From NCBI GenBank assembly GCA_040878035.1, contig JBBDMX010000088.1:1-64000 (forward strand): a stretch of 64,000 nt of DNA, written 5' to 3'. Numbering within the stretch: the first letter of the stretch is position 1; every line of letters begins with the position of its first letter. Origin of the DNA: JBBDMX01 sp040878035 (GTDB lineage Bacteria > Planctomycetota > Phycisphaerae > Phycisphaerales > Phycisphaeraceae). Both the position numbers and the translations under genes were made by a program. This document shows, piece after piece, positions 34,099 to 41,211 of this stretch. The notes beneath the pieces are model-generated. The model was given only the letters and a program-made list of their open reading frames with translations, made no database searches and was not told the origin of the DNA.

Positions 34099-34132
34099 AT
34101 GCTAAGCCGCAAGCGGCTGGACCGATCCAAAT
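34099..34132. repeat. R2 copy next to an isomerase gene
   Basis: GGATGCTAAGCCGCAAGCGG followed by CTGGACCGATCC, in the 93-nt gap between two minus-strand genes. The core AAGCCGCAAGCGGCTT can form a short stem. Confidence 0.8.
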
Positions 34133-34138
34133 CGGAAA

Positions 34139-35002
34139 TCACTTCACCACCGCCCCGACCTCCGCCAGCAGCTTTTTCGCCGTTTGGGCCGCCACGTGGA
34201 ACGAATCCGCCTGGCTCATCGTGGCGTATTGCTCGTTGGCCTTGCCGCTGGGGCCCGTGGCCGCCACCGCCTTGCTATGCGACAGGTGCGGCTCCAAGGT
34301 CAGCGGGCCGTTCCACCCCCGCGCCATCGCGTCGGCCATGATCTTACGCACCTGGCCGTTGCCCTGGCCCACCGGCACGTGCTGGTTGCCCTTGTCGCTG
34401 TCCTTCAGATGGATCGCATCCGTCTTGTCACGCAGCTTGAGCCAGTTATCCCACACATCGTCGCCCGACTGGTTGTAGTTATCAAAATCGAAGATGAGCT
34501 TGAACGACTGCCCGTCGCGCAGAGCCGCCAGCTTGAGCACATCCACGCACAGGTCGCCGAAGATGTGCCGCTCGTTCTCGTGATACAGCACCAGGCCCAG
34601 CTTTTTGGCCTCGTCACGCAAGGCGCCCAGCCGCTTCATCGACTCGGCCTGCCACGCGTCCTTGGGCAGCTTGCCCTTGTTGTAATAACTGAACAGCCGC
34701 ACCGCCCGGCAACCCAACGGCTCGATCAGCGCGCCTAAGTGACGCAGCTTCTTCAGGTCGGTCTCGAAATCGTCGGCAATGTCGATCTTGCCGATCGGCG
34801 AGCCGAACATGTTGACCGTGATGCCCGCATCGTCGAGCTTCCTGCGAATCTCCCATGCCTTGTCCACCGGCAAAGCCACGATGCTAAAGCCGTCAATCCC
34901 ACGAATGTCGATGTGCGCAAAGCCCGCACGCTGTAGCGCCTTGATCTGCTCCTCACACGAAGAGCCCGCCTCGTCCGCAAATGCACTAAGTACCCAACTC
35001 AT
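34139..35002 (-). CDS. Sugar phosphate isomerase/epimerase (TIM barrel)
   Basis: A 287-residue xylose-isomerase-like barrel: WVLSAFADEAGSSCEEQIKA at the start, HIDIRGIDGFSI, ALYHENERHIFGD-like LVLYHENERHIFGD (Glu/His ligands), LIFDFDNYNQSGDDVWDNW (Asp) and AIHLKDSDKG (His/Asp), ending GPLTLEPHLS. It is more distant from the paralogue at 14687 than a recent copy would be. ATG 35002 has AAGGAG 7 nt upstream; the longer frame to 35044 is repeat-derived. No signal peptide. The substrate cannot be read. Confidence 0.88.
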   Translation of the reverse strand: MSWVLSAFADEAGSSCEEQIKALQRAGFAHIDIRGIDGFSIVALPVDKAWEIRRKLDDAGITVNMFGSPIGKIDIADDFETDLKKLRHLGALIEPLGCRAVRLFSYYNKGKLPKDAWQAESMKRLGALRDEAKKLGLVLYHENERHIFGDLCVDVLKLAALRDGQSFKLIFDFDNYNQSGDDVWDNWLKLRDKTDAIHLKDSDKGNQHVPVGQGNGQVRKIMADAMARGWNGPLTLEPHLSHSKAVAATGPSGKANEQYATMSQADSFHVAAQTAKKLLAEVGAVVK

Positions 35003-35022
35003 CGATCGACTCCTTGAGAGAG

Positions 35023-35213
35023 AAGAGGTAACAGGGATGAACACGGATGAACACGAATGGGAAAAGAAGAGGAACAGGGATGGACATGATAAACATGATT
35101 AGTGGATGCTAAGCCGCAAGCGGCTTGCTCCATCAAAACTCAATCATGTCCATCAGGTCCATCACTGTTCCTTCTTAATCCGTGTTCATCCGTGTTCGTC
35201 CCTGTTACCTCTT
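35023..35213. repeat. Triple-nested foldback (R7a around R7b around R2)
   Basis: Outer arms: 35023-35059 (AAGAGGTAACAGGGATGAAC) and 35174-35213 (GTTCGTCCCTGTTACCTCTT). Middle arms: 35068-35102 (GGAACAGGGATGGACATGAT) and 35140-35176 (CATCACTGTTCC). Centre: an R2 copy at 35104-35131. Three independent families sit inside each other. The same middle+centre unit occurs alone at 24902. Confidence 0.93.
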
Positions 35214-35712
35214 ATTCCTGATTCATCCGCAGTGCTTCGTCCGGGTTCATGCGCCACGCGCGCAGGTTCACGGCTTTCCAGTCGTCCATCAGATCGTCAT
35301 GCAGATACACGGTGACCAGTTGCTGGAACCCGGCGGGCTGGGTGGCGTCAACGGGCCGGAGCACATCCACCTCGGCATCGAAGCCGCGGATGCGCACCTG
35401 GCGGGCGTCGAGCGTGGGCAGGGCCTGGTCGCCGCCCTGAAGCGACCAGGTGGCCTGCGGGCCCAGGGCCGCGCCGACCTGGGCGTATTGCGACGCCAAC
35501 GTGCCCGCCGGCATGACGATGCGGTACGGCCCGTCGATGGGGCGATCCGCCAGCACCGCCGCAAACGACGCCGCGATCACGTCCGTGACCACGTCATACG
35601 TCGGCTGGTGCAGCGCCACATCGCGCTCCTGCGCGGGGATGTTGACATAAGTAGCGCAGCCCGTCAGGGTCAGGGCCGCGACAACAATGGCGACAATTCG
35701 CTTGAGAAACAT
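35212..35712 (-). CDS. Hypothetical lipoprotein
   Basis: A 166-residue lipoprotein: leader KRIVAIVVAALTLTGCATYV with lipobox LTGC. The mature domain includes TYDVVTDVIAASFAAVLADR and YRIVMPAGTLASQYAQVGAA, followed by RQVRIRGFDAEVDVLRP. It resembles exported planctomycete proteins with no assigned role. The TAA directly abuts an R7 word (AAGAGGTAACAGGG) of the triple-nested element. Confidence 0.7.
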   Translation of the reverse strand: MFLKRIVAIVVAALTLTGCATYVNIPAQERDVALHQPTYDVVTDVIAASFAAVLADRPIDGPYRIVMPAGTLASQYAQVGAALGPQATWSLQGGDQALPTLDARQVRIRGFDAEVDVLRPVDATQPAGFQQLVTVYLHDDLMDDWKAVNLRAWRMNPDEALRMNQE

Positions 35713-35754
35713 GGTGCAAACCCCTTGATCAAGGTAGGTCGCGCATTGTAACAG

Positions 35755-35876
35755 AAGAGGTAACAGGGATGAACACGGATGAACACGGATTAAGAAGGAA
35801 CAGTGATGTCCATCATTGTTCCTTCATCCGCTTTTCCCATCCGCGTTCATCTGGGTTCATCCCTGTTAACTCTTCC
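35755..35876. repeat. R7 foldback between lipoprotein gene and pntB
   Basis: AAGAGGTAACAGGGATGAAC then ACGGATGAACACGGATTAAG and GGAACAGTGATG (35755-35808) face TCATTGTTCCTTC (35811-35825) and GTTCATCCCTGTTAACTCTT (35855-35875). Two layers are visible; the centre is almost empty, as if the innermost element were absent. Confidence 0.88.
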
Positions 35877-35879
35877 GCC

Positions 35880-37388
35880 TCACATGCTCTTCAACTCGCT
35901 CGTCAGCGCCGCCACCACTTTTTTCGCGTCGCCGAAGACCATGCCGCACTTGGGGTCGTAGTACAGCTCGTTCTCCACGCCGGCAAAGCCGGGATTCATG
36001 CTGCGCTTGATGACGAAGATGGTGCGGGCCTTGTCCACATCGAGGATGGGCATGCCGTAGATCGGCGAGTCCTTGGCGGTGCGTGCCGAGGGATTGGTCA
36101 CGTCGTTGGCGCCGATGACCAGGGCGACGTCCGTCTGCTCGAACTGGGCGTTGGAGGCCTCAAGGTCCAGCAGCTCGTCATAGGGTACATTGGCCTCCGC
36201 CAGCAGGACGTTCATGTGCCCGGGCATGCGGCCGGCGACGGGATGGATGGCGTAGTACACCTTGATGCCGCGCTTCTCCAGTTCATCCGCCAGTTCGCGC
36301 ACGCTGTGCTGCGCCTGGGCCACCGCCATGCCGTAGCCGGGCACGACCATGACCTGGCGTGCGGCTTCGAGCACGATGGCGGCGTCTTCGATGCTGAAGG
36401 TGCGTACCTCGCCCTTTTCACCGCCGGCAGCCCCGCCTCCGCTTCCACCGCTTCCACCACTTCCGGGGGCGCCCACGCCGCCGAAGAGCACATTGAGCAG
36501 CGAGCGGTTCATCGCCTTGCACATGATGTTGGTCAGGATCAGGCCGCTGGCGCCCACCAGCGAGCCGGTGATGATCAAGGCGCTGTTACCCAGCACAAAG
36601 CCCGCGAACGCCGCGGCGATGCCCGAGTAGCTGTTGAGCAGGGAGATGACCACGGGCATGTCGGCCCCGCCGATGCCGATGACCAGCAGCACGCCCAGCA
36701 GCAGCGACGCGACGGCGATGGGGATGATCAGCCAGCCCCACTGCGGCTCGAAGACCAGGGCGATCGACCCCGCCAGGCCGATGAGCACCATCGCGGCGTT
36801 GAGGAAGTTCTGCCCGGCGAACTGCACGGGCCGACCGGGGGTGATCTTGAGGCCCTGGAGCTTGCCGAAGGCGACGAGCGAGCCGGTGAAGGTGACGCCG
36901 CCGACCAGCACGGTCAGGCCGATGGCGAGCATTTCGTGCCAGGGACGCGACCAGACAATCCAGAGGTCGTCGTTGCCGGGGCGCGCTGGCAACATCGTGC
37001 CCGCGTCGAGGGCGATTTGCGTGACGGCCTTGCTCAGGTAATCGCCCCAGGCAACCAGCAGCGACGCGATGCCGCCGAAGCCGTTGAGCAGGGCGACCAT
37101 CTGCGGCATGCCGGTCATGGGCGTGCGCACCGCCAGCAGAATGCCCGCGGCGCTGCCAATCGCCAGGGCCACGGCGATCCACACCAGGCTCAGCAGTTGA
37201 TCGCCATGGATGTAGAACAAGGTGGCGATGATGGCGATGAGCATGCCCAGCGAAGACACGGCGTTGCCGCGCCGCGCGGTCGGCACCGCCGACATCCACT
37301 TCAAGCCCAGCACAAAGCACACCGCCGCCGCCAGGTACGCCAGGGCGATGATGTTTTCCGTCACGGTAGATTGAGCGATGGTCAACAT
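35880..37388 (-). CDS. pntB: NAD(P) transhydrogenase beta subunit
   Basis: A 502-residue membrane subunit of the proton-pumping transhydrogenase, which makes NADPH from NADH. Eight or nine hydrophobic helices fill residues 1-290. A flexible Gly/Ser linker (SGGSGGSGGGAAGG near 310-325) leads to the NADP-binding domain III: VMVVPGYGMAVAQAQHSVRE, YAIHPVAGRMPGHMNVLLAE, and LVIGANDVTNPSARTAKDSP are nearly family consensus. It is the last gene of pntAA-pntAB-pntB, 64 nt after pntAB. Confidence 0.97.
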   Translation of the reverse strand: MLTIAQSTVTENIIALAYLAAAVCFVLGLKWMSAVPTARRGNAVSSLGMLIAIIATLFYIHGDQLLSLVWIAVALAIGSAAGILLAVRTPMTGMPQMVALLNGFGGIASLLVAWGDYLSKAVTQIALDAGTMLPARPGNDDLWIVWSRPWHEMLAIGLTVLVGGVTFTGSLVAFGKLQGLKITPGRPVQFAGQNFLNAAMVLIGLAGSIALVFEPQWGWLIIPIAVASLLLGVLLVIGIGGADMPVVISLLNSYSGIAAAFAGFVLGNSALIITGSLVGASGLILTNIMCKAMNRSLLNVLFGGVGAPGSGGSGGSGGGAAGGEKGEVRTFSIEDAAIVLEAARQVMVVPGYGMAVAQAQHSVRELADELEKRGIKVYYAIHPVAGRMPGHMNVLLAEANVPYDELLDLEASNAQFEQTDVALVIGANDVTNPSARTAKDSPIYGMPILDVDKARTIFVIKRSMNPGFAGVENELYYDPKCGMVFGDAKKVVAALTSELKSM

Positions 37389-37452
37389 GAATTTCGTATT
37401 TCGAATTTCGGATTTCGGATTGGGCGCTTCACTCCTGACTTCTGTCTCCTGG
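37389..37452. repeat. R7 word run between pntAB and pntB
   Basis: TTTCGAATTTCGGATTTCGG words then ACTCCTGACTTCTGTCTCCT words. Two different R7 vocabularies abut each other. No pairing arm is nearby; a related ATTTCGG run is at 37765-37825. Confidence 0.8.
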
Positions 37453-37755
37453 CTACTTCTTCTCCTTCCTGAACATGCGGAGCATGCGGTCGGTGACCAG
37501 GTAGCCGCCCACGACGTTGATGGTGGCGAAGATGACGGCCAGGGTGCCCAGGATGGTGCCGATGAGCTGGCCGCTGTGGCCCAGGGCGTCGCGCGTCGAG
37601 TAGGCCGCCAAGAGGGCGCCGACGATGGTGATGCCCGAAATCGCGTTGGAGCCGGACATCAGCGGCGTGTGCAGTGTCGAGGGCACACGGTTGATCAGCT
37701 CAACGCCCAGGAAAATGGCGAGCACGAAGATGGTGATGGAGGTGATGAGGAGCAT
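37453..37755 (-). CDS. pntAB: NAD(P) transhydrogenase alpha subunit, membrane part
   Basis: A 100-residue protein with three hydrophobic helices, the split C-terminal membrane domain of the alpha subunit. Hallmarks are NRVPSTLHTPLMSGSNAISG and VVGGYLVTDRMLRMFR. The family usually has this fused to PntAA in E. coli and separate in many other bacteria, as here. It is the second gene of the operon. Confidence 0.96.
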   Translation of the reverse strand: MLLITSITIFVLAIFLGVELINRVPSTLHTPLMSGSNAISGITIVGALLAAYSTRDALGHSGQLIGTILGTLAVIFATINVVGGYLVTDRMLRMFRKEKK

Positions 37756-37866
37756 GGGGGTTTGATTTCGGATTTCGGATTTCGGATTTCGGATTTCTAA
37801 TTTCTGATTTCTGATTTCTGATTTGAGATATCAGATCTGTATTCCGTATGAAGCGCCGCGGCTTGC
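37756..37866. repeat. R7 word run plus R3 copy between pntAA and pntAB
   Basis: Tandem ATTTCGGATTTCGGATTTCG units decaying to TTTCTGATTTCTGATTTCTG (37765-37826), then an R3 copy GAAGCGCCGCGGCTTGCCGC at 37851. It fills the gap fully. Confidence 0.82.
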
Positions 37867-37875
37867 CGCGTTCTT

Positions 37876-39051
37876 CTACTTTGCGCCTGAAACCATCGCG
37901 TTCACAATCGCGCCATCGTGCGTAATCGTTGCCCCCTTCTGCACCTCATCGCTCAAATCGATCTTTAGCGCAGGTTGCGCCTCCGCCGGTGCGTCTTTCG
38001 CCGGCGCGATCACGATCTGCTTGAGGTACGCCAGCATGTTCTGCGCGTAGACCTGACTGGCGTGCACCGACAGCAAACTGGGCAGATTCGTCGTGCCGTC
38101 GATGATCACACCATTTTCCGTCGTAATCACCTTGCCCGGCTGCGTGACTTGGCAGTTGCCGCGGCCGGCGTCCGCATCCGCCGCCAGGTCCACGATCACG
38201 CTGCCGGCGCTCATCTTGGCCACCACGGCGGCGGGGATCAGCATCGGCGGCGCCTTGCCGAAGATCGCGGCCGTGGTCACCACCGCATCGGCGCCGATCA
38301 CGTGCTTGGCCATCAGCTCGGCCTGCTGCCGGCGCTCCTCGTCGCTCTGTTCTTTCGCGTAGCCGCCTTTGGCCTCGGCGTCGGTCTTTTTCATGGGCAA
38401 TTCGACGAAGCGGGCGCCCAGCGACTGCACCTGCTCCTTGACCACCGGGCGCACATCGTAGGCCTCGACCACCGCGCCCAGTCGCCGGGCGGTGGCAATG
38501 GCCTGCAACCCCGCGACGCCGGCGCCGATCACCAGCACCCGTGCCGGGGCGATGGTGCCCGCGGCGGTCATCATCATGGGCATGGCCTTGGCCAGGTGAT
38601 GTGCCGCCAGCAGCACCGCCTTGTAGCCACCCAGATTGGCCTGCGAGGAGAGCACATCCATGGCCTGTGCCCGGCTGATGCGCGGGACAAATTCCATGGA
38701 CACAGCCGTGACCCCGCGACCGGCCAGCGTCTGCATCAACTCCTTGTGCTTGAGCGGCGCCAGCAGGCCCACCAGCACGGTGCCCTGCTTCATCGCCCCG
38801 GCCTGCGCGGGCGTGGGCGGCGCCATGGTTAGCACGATGTCGGCGTCGGCCCAGGCCTTGTCGGCATCGCCGTCGCCCAGCACGGCCGCGCCGACCTGCG
38901 TGTAAGCGTCGTCGGCATGGCCGGCACCTAAGCCCGCGCCGGTTTGCACCGTCACGTGAGCCTTGCTTTCCACCAGCTTCTTGGCGGCCGCGGGCGTCAG
39001 CGCCACGCGGCGTTCATCCGGTCCGGTCTGTCGAGGCACGAAAATCTGCAT
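37876..39051 (-). CDS. pntAA: NAD(P) transhydrogenase alpha subunit, NAD-binding part
   Basis: A 391-residue soluble domain I: it begins MQIFVPRQTGPDERRVALTP. Alanine-dehydrogenase-like signatures VLVIGAGVAGLQAIATARRL (NAD loop) and YDVRPVVKEQVQSLGARFVE follow. The mobile loop KKTDAEAKGGYAKEQSDE and VVTTAAIFGKAPPMLIP complete the pattern. It is the first gene of the pnt operon, and an R6 foldback lies 57 nt upstream. Confidence 0.97.
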   Translation of the reverse strand: MQIFVPRQTGPDERRVALTPAAAKKLVESKAHVTVQTGAGLGAGHADDAYTQVGAAVLGDGDADKAWADADIVLTMAPPTPAQAGAMKQGTVLVGLLAPLKHKELMQTLAGRGVTAVSMEFVPRISRAQAMDVLSSQANLGGYKAVLLAAHHLAKAMPMMMTAAGTIAPARVLVIGAGVAGLQAIATARRLGAVVEAYDVRPVVKEQVQSLGARFVELPMKKTDAEAKGGYAKEQSDEERRQQAELMAKHVIGADAVVTTAAIFGKAPPMLIPAAVVAKMSAGSVIVDLAADADAGRGNCQVTQPGKVITTENGVIIDGTTNLPSLLSVHASQVYAQNMLAYLKQIVIAPAKDAPAEAQPALKIDLSDEVQKGATITHDGAIVNAMVSGAK

Positions 39052-39107
39052 GGCGGTGGTCCAGATAATCGAGATAGAATACTCCGAAATGAGCCGCGTT
39101 GCGAGTC

Positions 39108-39195
39108 ACGCCGACGCTGAGCTGCTTTGAGCCAGGCGCCTGGTTTCCCAGGCGCGAAGATACCAGACGCTTCGCAGAGCCTCAGCGTCGGCGTG
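39108..39195. repeat. Nested R6 foldback between pntAA and groES-like genes
   Basis: Perfect 15-bp ends (39108-39122 CACGCCGACGCTGAG, 39181-39195 CTCAGCGTCGGCGTG) enclose another inverted repeat, CAGGCGCCTGG/CCCAGGCGCG (39133-39155). It separates divergent genes, so any promoters must lie at its edges. Confidence 0.88.
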
Positions 39196-39234
39196 GAAGC
39201 CAGTCCACGCGCTTTACCCTAAGATACTTGCGCC

Positions 39235-39558
39235 ATGAATGAATCCACCGAAAAACTACCGGAGCTCGAAACCGTCGAGCCCATCGGCAAACGCGTCCTG
39301 ATCCGCAAGGACCAGGACAAGAAGCAGACCAAGTCTGGCATTCACCTGCCCGACAAGCTGGAAATCCCCACCATCACCGGGCGAATCGTCTCGGTCGCCG
39401 TCGAGGTCGCCAAGGACGACAACTACCCGATCCAGCAATACGACCGCGTGCTGTTCAACCCCAAGGAAGCGATCCCCGTGGACTTCGAGGGCGACAACCG
39501 CCTGTTCGTGGTGCCCGTGGAAAGCATCGTGGCGGTGTTCAGAAAAAGTACGAAGTGA
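39235..39558 (+). CDS. GroES-family (Cpn10) protein
   Basis: A 107-residue co-chaperonin homologue: VEPIGKRVLIRKDQDKKQTK, GIHLPDKLEIPTITGRIVSV, VLFNPKEAIPVDFEGDNRLF and VVPVESIVAVF match the Cpn10 barrel, with a mobile loop at KKQTKSGIHLPDK. No groEL follows; aroA does. The sequence is divergent, so it may be one of the extra GroES copies of planctomycetes, with a true groESL elsewhere. The last codons and the TGA (GTACGAAGTGA) are part of an R7 element. Confidence 0.88.
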   Translation: MNESTEKLPELETVEPIGKRVLIRKDQDKKQTKSGIHLPDKLEIPTITGRIVSVAVEVAKDDNYPIQQYDRVLFNPKEAIPVDFEGDNRLFVVPVESIVAVFRKSTK

Positions 39559-39648
39559 GAAATACGAAGGACGAAGTATGGCAAAAGGACGAAGTGCGAA
39601 CTATGGCATTCCGACTTCGCACTTCGAACCTCGCACTTCGGACTTCTG
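39549..39648. repeat. R7 GAAGTGC-word foldback
   Basis: AGTACGAAGTGAGAAATACG words (39549-39610) pair with GACTTCGCACTTCG words (39612-39648). It begins inside the last groES codons and ends at the aroA ATG, so it fills the entire spacer. Confidence 0.87.
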
Positions 39649-39650
39649 GC

Positions 39651-40997
39651 ATGACTGACGCGATCACCATCCAACCCATCAGCGTCTTTGACGCGACGCT
39701 GCGCCTGCCCGGTTCCAAGAGTCTGACGAACCGGGCGCTGCTGCTGGCGGCGCTGGCGCAGGGCGATTCGGTCCTGCGCGGGCCGCTGATTGCTGATGAC
39801 ACGCAGCGCATGATCGAGGCCCTGCGCGTGCTGGAGATTCCGGTGGAGTTCAGCAAGGAGCACCCTCACCCCAGCCCTCTCCCTAAGAAGGGAGAGGGGG
39901 TCGGCGAGCTGCGTGTCGGCGGGCGCGGCGGGGCGCTGACGCACTGCTATGTGGCGCTGGACCTGGGCAACGCGGGAACGGCGATGCGGCCGCTGTGTGC
40001 CGCCTGCTGTCTGGGCACCGGGCGCTACACGCTCGACGGCGAGCCGCGCATGCGCCAGCGCCCCATCGGCGAGCTGGTCGAGCCGCTGCGGCAAATCGGC
40101 GCCGAGATCACCTATGCCGATCGCCAGGGTTTCCCGCCGGTGATCGTGCGCGGCACGGGCCTGCGCGGCGGCGAGATCACTATGGCGCCCACCCTGTCGA
40201 GCCAGTTCATCACCGCGCTGCTGATGGTCGGGCCCTACTGCGAAAAGGGGCTGACGATCCGCTTTACCGGGCCGATCACCAGCCGGCCTTACGTGGAAAT
40301 GACGCTGCGGCTGATGACGCGCTTCGGCGCCTCGGCCGAGGCGGCGCCCGACTGGTCGATGGTGCGCGTCGATCCGGTGCGCTACCAAGCCACGACCTAC
40401 GACATCGAGCCCGACGCCTCCAACGCCAGCTATTTCCTGGCGGCGGCAGCGGTGATCCCGGGCAGCAAGGTGACGATCCAGGGCCTGAGCGCGGCGAGCC
40501 TCCAGGGCGATGTCGCCTTCGCCGATGTGCTCCACCGCATGGGCGCGGACCTGATCTTCGGGCGCGATTTCATCACGCTCATGTCGCCCCCCAGGGGTCA
40601 GCCGCTCCGCGGCATCGACATCGACCTGAACCACATGCCCGACATGGCACAGACGCTGGCGGCCATCGCCCCGCTGTGCCAGGGCCGCACCGCCATCCGC
40701 AACGTCGGTAACCTGCGCGTGAAGGAGACCGACCGCATGGAAGCTCTGCGCATCGAGTTGACCAAGCTGGGCGCGACGGTCACGATCCAAGGCGACGATC
40801 TCTTGATCGATCCCCCGGCAGACAACCGCATCCGCCCCGCGGCGATCGACACGTACAACGACCACCGCATGGCCATGAGCTTTGCGGTGCTGGGCCTGGC
40901 GCAAGAAGGCGTGGCCATCAACGACCCCGGCTGCGTCGCCAAGACGTTCCCGGATTTTTTCGAGTATCTTGCGGGGCTTGGAAAGAGCCACAGATGA
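39651..40997 (+). CDS. aroA: 3-phosphoshikimate 1-carboxyvinyltransferase (EPSP synthase)
   Basis: A 448-residue shikimate-pathway enzyme. Blocks: LPGSKSLTNRALLLAALAQG near the start, DLGNAGTAMRPLCAACCLG, LSSQFITALLMVGPYCEKGL, then DASNASYFLAAAAVIPG, NLRVKETDRMEALRIELTKL and DTYNDHRMAMSFAVLGLAQE. The loop after FSKE (residues 71-87, HPHPSPLPKKGEGVGELR) is an R4 half-element in frame, just before the NAGT block. The residue composition there is unlike AroA, so the loop is an insertion. ATG 39651 was chosen since the longer frame to 39555 is repeat sequence. The final codons (GAGCCACAGATGA) belong to an R7 element, which supplies the stop. Confidence 0.97.
   Translation: MTDAITIQPISVFDATLRLPGSKSLTNRALLLAALAQGDSVLRGPLIADDTQRMIEALRVLEIPVEFSKEHPHPSPLPKKGEGVGELRVGGRGGALTHCYVALDLGNAGTAMRPLCAACCLGTGRYTLDGEPRMRQRPIGELVEPLRQIGAEITYADRQGFPPVIVRGTGLRGGEITMAPTLSSQFITALLMVGPYCEKGLTIRFTGPITSRPYVEMTLRLMTRFGASAEAAPDWSMVRVDPVRYQATTYDIEPDASNASYFLAAAAVIPGSKVTIQGLSAASLQGDVAFADVLHRMGADLIFGRDFITLMSPPRGQPLRGIDIDLNHMPDMAQTLAAIAPLCQGRTAIRNVGNLRVKETDRMEALRIELTKLGATVTIQGDDLLIDPPADNRIRPAAIDTYNDHRMAMSFAVLGLAQEGVAINDPGCVAKTFPDFFEYLAGLGKSHR
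39862..39900 (-). repeat. R4 half-element inside aroA
   Basis: Reverse CTGGGGTGAGGG subtype: CACCCTCACCCCAGCCCTCT then CCCTAAGAAGGGAGAGGG. Read in frame by aroA. No mate subtype nearby. Confidence 0.9.
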
Positions 40998-41208
40998 ACA
41001 CAGATGGACACAGATAAGGAAGAATGACGAATGACGAAATTCGAATGACGAATGAAATTCCAAACTCCAATGACAAAGAGAACACCGTACCCGAGCGTTT
41101 GTGAATTTGAATTTCGTCATTGGAATTTCATTCGCCATTCGCCATTCGTCATTCGAGTTTCGTCGTTCTTAACTCATCTGTGTCCATCTGTGTTCATCTG
41201 TGGCTAAG
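40984..41208. repeat. Two-layer R7 foldback between aroA and the ABC exporter
   Basis: Outer arms: 40984-41014 (AGCCACAGATGAACACAGAT words) and 41172-41208 (GTTCATCTGTGGCT). Inner arms: 41024-41085 (GAATGACGAATGAAATTCC words) and 41105-41168 (GGAATTTCATTCGCCATTCG words). It starts in the aroA stop and runs to the next ATG. The same two layers occur at 52803-53008. Confidence 0.92.
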
Positions 41209-41211
41209 ATC

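Noticed and set aside
41200..41211. GTG start for the ABC exporter
   Set aside because: The GTG is part of the GTTCATCTGTGGCTAAG repeat end; ATG 41212 follows at once.
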